From: Beta vulgaris subsp. vulgaris
Lineage: Eukaryota > Streptophyta > Magnoliopsida > Caryophyllales > Amaranthaceae
Direction of reading: 5' to 3'
DNA length: 64,000 nt
NCBI RefSeq assembly: GCF_026745355.1
Contig: NC_079210.1
Span: 25,611,029-25,675,028 of the forward strand
Shown here: positions 36,014 through 47,715 of the stretch, piece after piece
Numbering within the stretch: the first letter of the stretch is position 1
Layout of the letters: each line of letters starts with the position of its first letter
Position numbers and translations under genes: made by a program
Notes under the pieces: generated by a model
What the model was told of the DNA's origin: nothing
What the model saw: the letters and a program-made list of their open reading frames with translations, nothing else
Databases searched by the model: none

Positions 36014-36287
36014 GATTATTAGCAAACATTTATGTGTAATATTTTTATGCATACATATAAAGTGATAAGAGTGTTTTCACTTGATTTTTGATTTCAACCT
36101 GTTACAAAATTAAATCTTGTTAGTGATAAAAAAAAATCTTAAATTTTCATACAGAATAAAGAGACAATAGTAATTAATGGATAGGTGTTATTTTTGGTAA
36201 TTAAGAAGAAATTAATAATAATTTCGAAGAAATAAACGAAGAAGTTAGTAAGGAATGTGAATAGTAAGAGCAACGAATGAGCGTGAA

Positions 36288-36295
36288 TTATAAAG
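36288..36295 (+). promoter_or_regulatory. Probable TATA box of TAT copy 2
   Basis: TTATAAAG about 75 bp before the ATG at 36367. Between them lies a short CTGTGA repeat (36299-36322). Confidence 0.5.
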
Positions 36296-36366
36296 AAGAC
36301 TGACTGTGACTGTGACTGTGATCCATACAGCGCGAGACAGTTTGTTTGGGAGAGAGACAGTGGGAG

Positions 36367-39300
36367 ATGGAAAACAATGAAAGCAAGCTATGGAGATTCA
36401 ACAAGAAGTATGAAAAAGGAGATGGAAAAATGTCGGAAGACAATAAAAGAGCAATGACAGTGAGAGAAGCTTTAAGTATGCTAAAGGGAAATGTTAACCC
36501 TGAAGATAAGCGCCCACTCATTCCTATGGGCCACGGTGATCCCTCTCCTTTCCATTGCTTTCGTACAGCGCCTGCTGCTGAGGATGCTGTGGTTGCTGCT
36601 CTTCGCTCCGCCACCTTCAATGGCTATTCCGTCACTCACGGCCTTCCCTCCGCCAGGAAGTGTGTATTTTTATTTTTCTACTTTGTTTTATATCAATTTG
36701 TTTCATTTGTGATTTCACTCTAGTTATGTCCACTAATTTTTTTTTTTTTCTAAAAATATATTCCATTGCATTTTTGTTGTTTATCACTTTAAGTTTAGCC
36801 TTGTCCATTATTAACTTTGGAGAAATCTCTACTTCCAATTGGAGGGACGAATAATGTTCATAACAAAATTCTTTTATGTAAGTAAGTATATTAAAAATAA
36901 AACTTTATATTGATTAGTAAAATTAGTAGTGTTGTATGATAAATACAAGGCAAAATTGGCCTCAACCCCAACTATAGCTCGGGTGCACCCAACACTACAA
37001 ATTATGACTAGTAGCCTAAACACAACCAACTACGGGGCGGGTGCATCTACCACCAGGCACCAACTATGGGGCGGGGTGCAATATGTACCATAAAAATCCA
37101 TCGTCTTTGGCAACATTTTAGGCTTCCGATCTCAGTTATGGTAGAGAATGCACCCCCAATCCATAGTGGGTGGTGTTTAGGTTATTAGTCGTAGTTGGTG
37201 GTATTGGATGTACGCGACCTATATTTCATGATGCTAGGCTAATTTTGCTTAAATACAAATATTGTATATCAAGTAATTGTATAACACATAAATTTACTAT
37301 TGTTGCATAAGAAGTAACGGACTTTAGTCCTCACATGCATTAGTTTTTGGTCGTCTAGACTCGTGGGGAGGAACTGGGACAAACTCGTCAATCAAAGACA
37401 TCATCATAATCATCTAAAGTAAATGAAGGGGGAGTCTCCAAAATCAAATGTTTAAGGATATAGTTTGTTGGTGTTTGGATCTTCTAGAGTTCTAAAATAA
37501 CTCTACAAGGTAGAGTTTGAGAAATATCAACCATTGAATAAAAAATTAATGGCTCATATATTATCTTTTCAAAATTCTCGCTATTTTTTATCATCAAAAT
37601 TTACCCTCTAAATTTTCCCTTTCCACTAATATGAGCCCGTGATATTAAAAGATATGGTTGAGATAGTAGAATTATATTGAAATTCTAGAGGATTCGAACT
37701 CAACTAGTTGAATTATATTTGTACTAGCATTTTTTGGCCTGTTTAGATTTTTTTTCAAAACAGAAACTCGATTTTTTTCGACGTATGTAAAGTTCAAAAT
37801 TTGAACATTAGACATACAAAGTATAATTGTTTTTATTTACAAAATTTAATTGGTTTAGTCCCTGTCACTTAAATCTCACACCAGCCTTTTTTTTTTTTTT
37901 TTTTTTACTTTTCAAGGTCAAAATTCTATGAACAAAATAGAAATTTTATTGAATTTATCTCTGATTTCTAATATTATAATTTGTTAGTTGATTTTGAATT
38001 AAGTACACTACTTCATATATTGTGAAGAAAGTGGACACTTGGATTTCAAGTCAAATTTTATTTTTATTTGAATCTCCCTTTGCTTTGTAAGTGGATTTGT
38101 AATTTAGAAAGGAAAATGGATAAAATAGTCTCTTCATTCGGGGACACCATAGCTCCCCCTTCCCTTATATAATAGAGATATGTTGTACTTTAATTCTTGA
38201 ATGATATTTTACATAAACCTTTTTACCTTGATAATTAATCGCTATAATATAATAGAAAGAGATAGGTCCAAAAATATGTAAGAGTTTCATTATATATAGG
38301 AAACACTATGAAAAAGTAAATAATTTTTTTTTTCCTCGTCTAACTTCTAAATTATAATTTCACTACAAATACACCTAAGTTTTGTTTCCTTGTCTAACTT
38401 CTAAATTTTGTTTGCACACAAGATATTTAAAAATTTCCATCATTTCAAATTTGGTCCTTTTCTAAATTTTAACACTTTTAGCTTCAATTATATTTGAAAT
38501 GAAATTTTGATTTTTTTATACATAATTTGATATTGGATTTTTTTTTTTTAGAAAAACAAAAATTGTTACTTTTTGCAAATTAATTTATTTATTTTTTTCT
38601 GAAAATGGATTTTTGCAAAAAATTGTTTGCTAAAAGTTTGATATTGTTTTGTTTTTCAAAATTTATTTCTGAACATGGATTTTTTGCAAAAGTTTTGGGC
38701 AAAAATTTAAATATTGGCATTTTTTTAAGAAAAAACTAAATTTGTTTTATATGAAAATGAATTAAATTTAAGTCTGGTTGTATAAAAGCCCTTTTGAACT
38801 CATTGTTGTCATCTCCATTTTTTTAACTATATAACAGTCAACTAATTTCCTATTGTTTGTTTCAACTAATGTGAAATAATTTGGAAGTTCGCAAATTATG
38901 CCGATGGATGAATGTGTGATATCACCGTCAAAATCTTATGTTTTTCTCAAATTTGTGTTTATAGGTAACTTTTGTGAGTATTTGTAAGTAAAGTTTTGTA
39001 GTAAATGTTTTTTTATGTATTGATGTTCTAGATTATTAGTTTTACTTTGTATGTTAATTTTAAGTTTTAATAAAGGTTTTTGATTATTTGAATGATTTGC
39101 AACATGAATTTCTTAATTGTATGGGTGATTTGTAAAGAATATTCTTTTAAGTGATTTGTGAGTGATTTGTGAGTGAGTGTTGTAAATTAATTTTCGGTAG
39201 TTTTTTTTTAGTCTCGATTTTAATTTTGAGATTCCTTTTGTAATATAGAAAGGGAAGGGGGGCAAAATAGTCAGTTCAAAAGAGGACACCATAGCTCCCC

Positions 39301-42300
39301 CCCTTCCCTTATATAATAGAGACTAGTTTTGAAGCCCGTTGTTTTTTATATATATTTTTGTTATTTTTTCTTAACATTATTGATTTTGTGTGACTGTAAA
39401 ATGAGATTTTTCAACACGATTTTTACTTATCTATTTGGACCAATCAACTTTTAGTAAAAAAAAAACAACTTTAATTGTCAATATTACCTTTACTTTATGT
39501 TAATAGTTAGATGGATTATTGGCTATGAAATTGCATAAGAGATTCTGATTTGCATAGTTGATTCAAAGCTAGTAAAATTCATACCATTATAGGTATGAAA
39601 GAGTATAACCTTGAATAAATTATGGTTAATTATCGTTCGACGTCTTTTTCTTGCTTCTCGTGATAATTTGGATCAGAATTTGGTGAGCCATTGTTGTAAG
39701 TTGTAGTGTTTTAAGTATATGGAAATGTCGATTGTTAGCTAAACATGCATATTATAGTAGAGTGAATCATAGCCGTAGAGTGATAAACTCTTATCTCTCA
39801 AACTCTAACTTTTATTATCTCTCAAACTCTAAATTTTATTATCTCTAAATTAATAAGATGACGTTGCAATTAGATAATTTATTTGGGATATGACCATGAG
39901 ATATTTTTGATGAGGTTTCCTTTGATTTTTTTTCCAGTTGAAACAAATGATAATTCGATTCTCATCATTTGAATTTATTGTTGTAGTAGATATTTCTTAG
40001 CAATTGAAACGCAAACAGAAAAAAATAATTGAAATAATATGAAAATATGTTTTATATTTCTAATAAAAAAATAAAAAATATTGAATTAGATAAAGTCTTA
40101 TCTCTCAAACTTATCTCTAAAATTTATTATCTCTCAAACTCTAAATTTTATTATCTCTAGATTTTTATCATCTCTAAATTTATTATCTATAAATTAATAA
40201 GATGACGTCATTATCTCTAAATTTTATTTTCTCTCTAAATTTTTATTATCTCTAAATTTTATTATCTACATTATCTCTAAATTTTATTATCATAAATTAA
40301 TAAGATGACGTCTCTAAATTTTATCATTTGTAAATTAATAAGATGACGTGGCAATAAAGTTTTATTATCTCTAAATTTTATTATCTATATTATCTCTATT
40401 TTTTTATCTATATTTTATTATTTGTAAATTAATAAGATGACGTGGCAATCCTAGGTGGCGCGCTCTATGCTCCCGAAAAGTTCCTCCTTTATATATATTA
40501 ATAAGATGACGTCATTATCTCTAAATTTTATTATCTCTCTAAATTTTTATTATCTCTAAATTTTATTATCTACATTATCTCTAAATTTTATTATCTATAA
40601 ATTAATAAGATGACGTCTCTAAATTTTATTATTTGTAAATTAATAAGATGACGTGGCAATAAAGTTTTATTGTCTCTAAATTTTATTATCTATATTATCT
40701 CTATATTTTATTATCTATATTTTATTATTTGTAAATTTATAAGATGACGTGGCAATCCGAGGTGGCGCGCTCTATGCTCCCGAAAAGTTCCTCCTTTATA
40801 TATATATATTGATGATTTGTACTTAATAGAAGTGTCAAAGCTTCAAATTATCTTTTAAGGAAAGAGGAGAAATTTACAATAATAACCTCTTTAGTCTTTC
40901 CCCTATATCAGATGCAGAAAAAACAATACAATCTCCTATCTCCTACCCATATGAGTTCTACTCGTAGTATCAAATTGATCAAACTTATAGAATAGCTGAG
41001 AGCAAAGAAAAAAAAAGTGGTCGTGATCGCAAAAACGGTCGCGTTATTGCAAGAACGGCTTGTAACGGGGACATAGGACATATTGCGGTCGAAGCAGCGT
41101 GAATTTTTTTAAAAAATTGACATTAATATGTTTTAATCTTATTTGCATTTTTTTAGTTTATGAAGCATTATTACAATATAATATAATCAAATCTGTTGAA
41201 GTATAGGTATTAGGTTGTTAGAGATTGTTAGTTGTTATTAGTTTGGTTTAGTTTGTTAGATTATACTAATATGATAATTAGTATAAATAGGAGATACTTG
41301 TAATACTTACTCACTTTTATCAAGATAATACAATGTAGTCTTTAGTTTTCTCTCCTATTATCCTTCTCTCACCTCTTCTCCTCTCTCTACTGTTTCTTCC
41401 ATTTCTTTGTCTAAACTCCATTAATGGAGTTCAACCACAAAAGTTAACATGGTATCAGAGCAGGAATTAAAGAATTCCTGGCTCAAATTTCTCTGAAAAT
41501 CTGCTATGCAATCATTGCAAATATCAGATATATTTTTTTTTCTCTGAAGAATTCTGGATTTATTTCTTCCGCACGAAGCTGAATATCATCATCCTGATCT
41601 GTTTCTTACTAAGCTGAGATTATTCCTGCAAAATTGAGGTTAATCTTTCTGATTCTGAAAATTTCTTTGTTTCATCTTATTGATCTTGATTAGATTTCAA
41701 TATTCTTTCAAATTCTGAGTTTCTTTTCTTCTTATCTGAATCTATACTTCTTCAATTTCTCTGAATTTCTTGAAATCAAAGTTCATAATGACTGGATCAC
41801 CAAAATCAAATGCAAATTCTTCATTTCCTTTTTCTAAACTCCATTAATGGAGTTCAATCACCAAAAGTAAGATGGGTGTTCATTCTGCAAATTGGCGATT
41901 CTTCTGGATATTTTCAACTGAATTTCCGGGCTCTCAAATTTCTGACGAATTGGAGTTGTTTCATTGATGTTTTCCGGTGGATTCATCGGTATTCTTGAAG
42001 TTTTCTATTGCTAGTGCTTCCGCAACGTGATCGATGCTGCATCAATTGAGAATAATTCAGTATTATGGTTGCTGCGTCATTTAAAGTTTGGTTGATGATT
42101 CTTGATTTTGCTACTGTGATGAGTTGATAAATTTGTTGGATGATGAGTTGAATTAGTATACTTTCTGGATTTTTCTTTCTGATTCTTCCATTCTGATTTG
42201 TGGGTTAAGTTCTCACACTCTTGATTCTTTCAACATTTTATTTCTTTCTTCTAAAACACATTTCTATTCTATAATTCTTCTACTTTCTTCTCACCACAAA

Positions 42301-45300
42301 TCTCCTACTGTTTTTTTTTCTTGAAATCAAGTTCCTCTAGTATTCTTGATTCTTTGTTTCGACCCATGGAGGTCTTTGTTTTGCGCCCATAGAGGCTTTT
42401 CATGATCCATTGTGATCATTTTCTTAGACCCAAAGTGGTCCTTGTTCAAGACCCATAGTTGGTCATTTGCCCATAGAGGCTTTGAATTTTGCGACCCATA
42501 GTTGGTCATTTGCCCATAGAGGCTTTGAATTTTGAGACCCATAGTTGGTCATTTGCCCTGAGAGGCTTTGATTTTTGAGACCCATAGATGGTCATTTTGT
42601 TGTGTGCCCATAGTGGCTTGATTGGTGGTTGTGCACTTTAGATGTGATTGTTGGTTTACACTTGTTATAGAGTGGATTGGTTGGATATTGGTGGTTCCTA
42701 GTTTGGTATGTTATAATTTTTTGACGATCGAGGTGCTGTAACTAGTGTGGTTCTGCTGCAATTGTTTCTTGTTGCAACTTGGATGAGATGTTGGTCATCA
42801 TATACACAAATGGATATCTGGCAAATTGGTAGCTCAACATTCAAGTGGTTCTGGTTGTTCTGTTGTGGATCGATTATGTGTGGTATGGTGGTACACCTCG
42901 CCACTGTTGATGCTGGGTTTTACTTCAATTCTTGTTGGTTTGTTGGAGAATGCTACTGCGCCTGGCCTGCAGATTGTATTACTGGTTTTATTCTTATTTT
43001 TTTTTTTTTTCATCTTCTCTTCTTCCCTTTTCTTAGTTCTACAAACATCTTACATTGGAGTTATGGTGTATATAATTTTGATTGGTGGTTGCTTCAGAGG
43101 ACAAGAAGTTGCAAAGTATATTGGATTTCTCTTTTCAAAAAGTTCGGTGCATTGTGGTATCTTCTGTTGGTATATTACTACCTAGTGGTATATGGTGCAG
43201 CACCTGAAGCCATATTACAACAACAAATAAAGTTCCTATTCCACTTCTTCATTCTAGCAGATGACTGCAAGTTACCAAGCCCACAAGTGAAGGTTTTTTT
43301 TTTTTTTCAATTGCATACAGCAGCAACATCTGGTTGTCCAGTTTGAAGTTCACTTTGAAAGTTCAAACTGAAAATGGTTGTTCAACCATTTCAGTTTGCG
43401 GGGGGATGTTGAAGTATAGGTATTAGGTTGTTAGAGATTGTTAGTTGTTATTAGTTTGGTTTAGTTTGTTAGATTATACTAATATGATAATTAGTATAAA
43501 TAGGAGATACTTGTAATACTTACTCACTTTTATCAAGATAATACAATGTAGTCTTTAGTTTTCTCTCCTATTATCCTTCTCTCACCTCTTCTCCTCTCTC
43601 TACTGTTTCTTCCATTTCTTTGTCTAAACTCCATTAATGGAGTTCAACCACAAAAGTTAACAAAATCTAATAGCATATCATGTTTCATCAAGTATAAAAT
43701 TAAATCACAAAAAAATTTGGCCAATGTTTGAAAAGAACGGATGTAACGGGGATAAAAGTGTTCTAACGCGGCGAGTTCGCGTTGTTTGTACGGAACGAAC
43801 AACTCGGCAAGTAGTATGTGAATTTTATTATGGCGTTCAGTAACGGGATTTCGCGGAACGGCAAATCCAAAATCCGTTACAGAACTATCGTACTCTAATG
43901 GGACGGGAGAGTTTTAATTCGCTGCCTGAGAGTCTTGTTCTCGTTAATTGCATAAATTTGAGAATAACATAATCAACTATGTGATGATGAATTCACTACT
44001 GCTAATAATATGATATGCGCTGTAAAATTATGCTAATAATCAGTCAATTAATTGCAGGGCTGTGGCAGAATACATTTCAAAGGATCTTCCTTACAAGTTA
44101 TCCCCAGAGGACGTTTACTTGACTGTTGGATGCAAACAAGCAATTCAAGCAGCAATAACTGCTCTTTCTTTACCTGATTCCAACATACTAATGCCAAGGC
44201 CTACTTTCGCCATGTATGATGCGGTTGCTGCCTTTACAGGCCTTGAACTCCGCCACTATGATCTTCAACCGGAAAACGGATGGGAAGTTGATTTCAAGTC
44301 AGTTGAAGCTCTAGTAGATAACAACACAGTGGCTATCGTTATTATAAACCCTGGTAATCCTTGTGGAAGTGTATATACTTACCAACATTTACAAAAGGTA
44401 TCATTTTCGTACAAAACACAATGTCATTTATATACAATTTTAGATGTGCTGATTCTATACTTACTGCCATTGCTTCATGAAAAATTTCTATGTCTTTCTG
44501 ACACAAAGAAAAGTCTCAAAGTGTCCAAATCTATGTCGGAGTAGCGAGGATCCTACATAGGTTCTTAAGGAATATGTGTAGTCCGACTAACATAGACTTT
44601 TTGAATAGATTACTCAGGTTAAAGTTTGTTTCTTGATTTGTATGCCCGCTAAAAGTTGTTTAAAGGCTTGGGTCGGGCTGGGTTTCAGGCCAAAAAGTGA
44701 ATTATTTGGGTTGAAGAGATGGGGCTGGGCTGGGCTAAGTCCAGCTACTTGGTCCGGGCCAGGCCACCAAAGGAATAACTGAAATTTCGGGCTTTCAGGG
44801 GGGTCAGAGGCTCAGATCGCACGTGATCAGGAACAGTACTCGGTGCTAATCAGGGCTATATTGCTGCCAATGTAGTTAGCTCTTTCTAAGAATCGATTAA
44901 GAGAACATTGAGGCATACCATACAATTTACCAATACAAAGCTTGCTGACCAGTAGGCAAATTGCATCATGTCATTTGCTGTCTGATCCTTTTTAGGTGGC
45001 AGAAACTGCAAGAAAGTTTGGATTGCTTGTTATTGCTGATGAAGTATATGAGCACATCACTTTTGGTAGCAAGCCCTTTGTTCGAATGGCAGTTTTCGCA
45101 TCCATTGTGCCTGTTCTTACACTCGGGTCCTTATCAAAGAGGTGGGTTGTTCCTGGTTGGCGCCTTGGTTGGCTTGTAACAACTGATCCAAATCACATCT
45201 TACAAAAATCTCAGGTTTTCACATTAACATGTCTTTCATACAAAATTACAAAAATGCAGTAAGACTAGTGTGAATTTCTAATTCTCTTCAATTTTATCTT

Positions 45301-46576
45301 TTTATCAGTATGTGGAGCGTGTCAAAGCCTTTTTCAGCATAAATGCTGATCCTCCAACGTTCATTCAGGTTTGTCCCCGGCATTTACTCCCTAAACCTTG
45401 ATATTGTTGACATACTACCTCTGTTTTCTATTTGTTGTAACGCTTGAATTTTATACTATTTATATACTATGTTTGGTCGGAAATATTTTATTAATGTTAT
45501 AATGTTTAGTATGTAAGTTGTTAAATTCATTCCAACGTACAATTACTAACTTTTTTATGATTTTTACTAATAGATAATTAGATATATCAATGATCAAAAG
45601 GTCTATGAAAGCGTTGCAACTAACGAAAAACAAAGGAAGAATAATATTAACATTTTCTGTAATACTGTCTACATGGTCTTTGAACAATTCAGAAAAACCT
45701 TTAACCGGTTTAAACTTGGAAAGTATTTCTATTTGATCCATTCCTCCTACAATTTGATTACCTTTCAAATTTGTACATATCCATGACAGCCTATAGATAA
45801 TATGTTAAACTGCGCATAAAATTTCTTGAATTAGTCATCAATGTTCTGAAATGATCCTTGTCACTGAGCATAACAAAGAACTAATGACAATTGTAACATA
45901 ATCAGGCAGCAGTTCCTCAAATAATTGAGAAGACAGAAGAAGAATTTTTTTCAAAATGTATCAATGTGCTGCGGCAAGATGCAGAACTTATTGTCGAGAA
46001 ACTGAAGGAGATTCCTTCGATTACATGTCCGAATGAGCCGGAAGGTTCCATGTTCGTAATGGTATGCGAATCATTCTAATCTATGCTTGTGTTGAAACTT
46101 TTATCAAAAACACTTCATATAGATATGTATTGCAGGTGAAGTTAAATTTGTCTATGTTGGATGGAATACAAGATGATGCAGATTTCTGCATGGAGCTTGC
46201 TAAACAGGAGAGTATGATTATTTTACCTGGTATGAAATGGTCAATTTTTATATTGTTATTTATTTATCTATTTTTCCTACACTAGTATTTTTCTACAACT
46301 GAAGTCTGGAAACGAAAATGATAACGAACAAACTCTGAGTCTGGTTTTGATTTAGAAACTCTGAAAATTTTACCAAGTTTTCTCCATACAATTTTCAAGA
46401 ACCAATGTACTACTATCATCTAACTTTCTGATTACCCATTATAACGATCGTGAATAGGTTCTACTGTCGGAATGAAAAACTGGCTTCGTTTAACATTTGC
46501 CCTTGAGCCATCAGTTCTTGAACAAGGTCTTGAAAGGCTAAAGTGCTTTTGTCAAAGAAATGCAAAGGTAGAATGA
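36367..46576 (+). CDS. TAT: Tyrosine aminotransferase-like protein, copy 2 (complete, 7 exons, 426 aa)
   Basis: PLP-dependent aminotransferase of the plant TAT/NAAT family, probably acting on tyrosine or another aromatic or sulphur amino acid. Exons 36367-36659, 44058-44397, 44996-45214, 45309-45368, 45906-46061, 46136-46229, 46458-46576, all with GT and AG borders; 1281 nt with TGA stop. Landmarks: MGHGDPSPF (exon 1), [12 protein letters not shown] (exon 2), [11 protein letters not shown] and the PLP lysine in [15 protein letters not shown] (exon 3), EPEGSMFVM (exon 5), [15 protein letters not shown] (exon 7). Length fits the family. No signal peptide is apparent, suggesting the cytosol. The substrate-side motif PRPTFAMYD replaces the more usual PRPGFP-Y-, so specificity may differ from copy 1. 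The frame is open upstream of ATG 36367 but offers no better ATG. Intron 1 (7.4 kb) is full of transposons. Confidence 0.93.
36949..37249. mobile_element. MULE-type MITE in TAT2 intron 1 (9-bp TSD)
   Basis: 301 bp with arms GGCAAAATTGGCCT and (reversed) AGCAAAATTAGCCT that continue imperfectly for about 100 bp. Flanked by perfect 9-bp duplications TAAATACAA (36940-36948 and 37250-37258), the Mutator length. Non-coding. Confidence 0.82.
37260..40190. other. TAT2 intron 1, AT-rich, with Helitron-like end repeats
   Basis: Two direct repeats of about 85 bp (about 38098-38181 and 39237-39324) share GGACACCATAGCTCCCCC and TTCCCTTATATAATAGAGA. Read on the minus strand they begin TCTCTATTATATAAGGG, similar to 5' ends of plant Helitrons. 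No Rep/helicase and no CTRR hairpin end was fixed. The rest shows no feature. Confidence 0.4.
40198..40805. repeat. Two tandem ~304-bp units in TAT2 intron 1
   Basis: The units begin AAGATGACGTCATTATCTC (40198 and about 40501) and each ends in a GC-richer part (GTGGCGCGCTCTATGCTCCC) then CCTCCTTTATATATAT. Inner repeats of TTATCTCTAAATTTTATTATC extend left to about 40090. The minus-strand start with AAAGGAGGAACTTTTC and nearby GCCACGTCATC recalls non-autonomous Helitrons; this class is a guess. Confidence 0.65.
41194..41449 (+). repeat. 5' LTR of non-autonomous copia element
   Basis: 256 bp, TGTTGAAG...GTTAACA, with TATAAATA at 41282-41289 and a CT-rich leader after it. Confidence 0.95.
41450..41462 (+). 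other. Primer-binding site (tRNA-iMet)
   Basis: TGGTATCAGAGCA directly after the 5' LTR, the standard plant copia site. It contrasts with the copia element at 3551, which lacks it. Confidence 0.92.
42360..42615 (+). repeat. Tandem CCCATAG repeats inside the non-autonomous element
   Basis: Five to six degenerate units of about 45 bp built from GACCCATAGTTGGTCATTTG and CCCATAGAGGCTTTGA. Their function is unknown; they lie where gag-pol would be in an autonomous relative. Confidence 0.8.
43407..43662 (+). repeat. 3' LTR of non-autonomous copia element
   Basis: Same length and sequence as the 5' LTR; preceded by the purine tract at 43398-43406. Confidence 0.95.
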
Positions 46577-46602
46577 GGTCCCCCTTAAGCCTGTATGAGA
46601 TT

Positions 46603-46608
46603 AATAAA
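46603..46608 (+). terminator. Candidate poly(A) signal of TAT2
   Basis: AATAAA 27 bp after the TGA stop. Plant poly(A) signals are loose, so this is only a candidate. Confidence 0.35.
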
Positions 46609-46804
46609 GATGTACTACGAATGATGATTGACAACTTCAATGTTGTAATTCACCCTTTTGTCAATGTCTTGGAACCAATTTGTCACCTTTCAAGTGTTGT
46701 ACTGAATTACCAATACGCTTTATTTTACATCAAGAGTAAATAGTTTCTTGTGTCCTTTTTTTCTCTATATTCCACTTGAAAGGGATGCATGAAGTACAGT
46801 TCTT

Positions 46805-46997
46805 ACCAACAAGAGTTGGCTCAAGTGGTAAGCAGCTTGATGTCGCTTAAGGGAGGTCTCGAGTTCGAGCCTCACCGTATGCAGAAACTCTTGTTGGGAG
46901 ACTCACCCACCAAAGCCAGGTGTGCGACCCGGGTCGGACTCGGATGTAGTCGGGGCAAAGCTCCGGTGAACCGGGTGGGCAACCAAAAAAAAAAAAA
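46805..46997 (+). mobile_element. tRNA-derived SINE with 13-bp TSD
   Basis: The A-box-like TTGGCTCAAGTGG (46816-46828) and B-box-like GAGTTCGAGCCTC (46861-46873) form an internal RNA polymerase III promoter. A GC-rich body follows and a poly(A) tail ends at 46999. AAGTACAGTTCTT flanks it on both sides (46792-46804 and 46998-47010), so the copy is fairly young. It sits about 230 bp beyond the TAT2 stop. Confidence 0.92.
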
Positions 46998-47715
46998 AAG
47001 TACAGTTCTTGAATCGCTGTTTTCTCCTTGAATTGTGTGATAACTAATTACTCCCTCTGTCTCTTTTTATTTGCTACAAGCACTTTATCACAAAGACCAA
47101 GGAAAAGGGGGGGACCACTGTACAGTGGGTGTACAGTGGGTGTGCAGTGGGTGTTTTGAAGAAAAATAATTGTGGTTAATTAAGTTGTGAAAAATCAGAT
47201 TAGAAGGCAAAAAAAAGAGTTGGCCCACATTTTTTTAAGGAAGGCGCCAATTATATAGAAAGAGGGATTTCATTTCCCTCCAAAATTTTATACAACCAAT
47301 ACAACTAAACTATTCTGTTACAATTATACAACCAAAGGGAACAAAAATTTTCCCTCCAAAATTTTAAAGGTAGATTACATAATAGGTATTGAAATTTTAC
47401 CAAAAAATTCGAACTTAAGGGGGAATTGAATTTTCCCCTAAAAACATGAAAAAAATCCTAACAAATTCTGGACTATATATACACAACCACTTTTACACTT
47501 GCATTTATTATTTTCACCACTTCCATCAACATAACCAAACAGACCAAGCAGCAGCCAGCCACCACCACCATCAAAGACACCAACCAGCAGCTTAAACCAC
47601 CATAAAAACCACCCAGCAGTAGCCATTTCCTTGGGGGGGGGGGTTTGGGTAGATTAACTCTCAGAGGAAAATCATCATACCAAACACTATCCAAACAATA
47701 CCAAAATTCAGCAAC

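Larger units (their letters stand above)
41194..43662 (+). mobile_element. Non-autonomous Ty1/copia element in TAT2 intron 1 (TSD AAATC)
   Basis: 2469 bp. LTRs 41194-41449 and 43407-43662 are 256 bp each and identical as far as I can see. TSD AAATC at 41189-41193 and 43663-43667. PBS directly after the 5' LTR and purine tract GCGGGGGGA directly before the 3' LTR. The inside keeps only a gag-like start ([17 protein letters not shown] from 41788) and no protease, integrase or RT. It must use enzymes of a relative. It lies in the sense direction of TAT2. Confidence 0.95.

Noticed and set aside
36346..36366. Start of TAT2 seven codons earlier
   Set aside because: The codon at 36346 is TTG, not ATG. 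The first ATG is at 36367 and fits the family's N-terminus.
42747..43346. A 199-codon + strand ORF inside the non-autonomous copia element
   Set aside because: Extremely rich in F, W, Y, C and L from T-rich DNA, overlaps another frame of similar look, lies in the 3' non-coding part just before the polypurine tract, and has no recognisable domain.
46805..46880. A tRNA gene
   Set aside because: A and B boxes are present but there is no cloverleaf. The poly(A) tail and 13-bp target duplication show a SINE.
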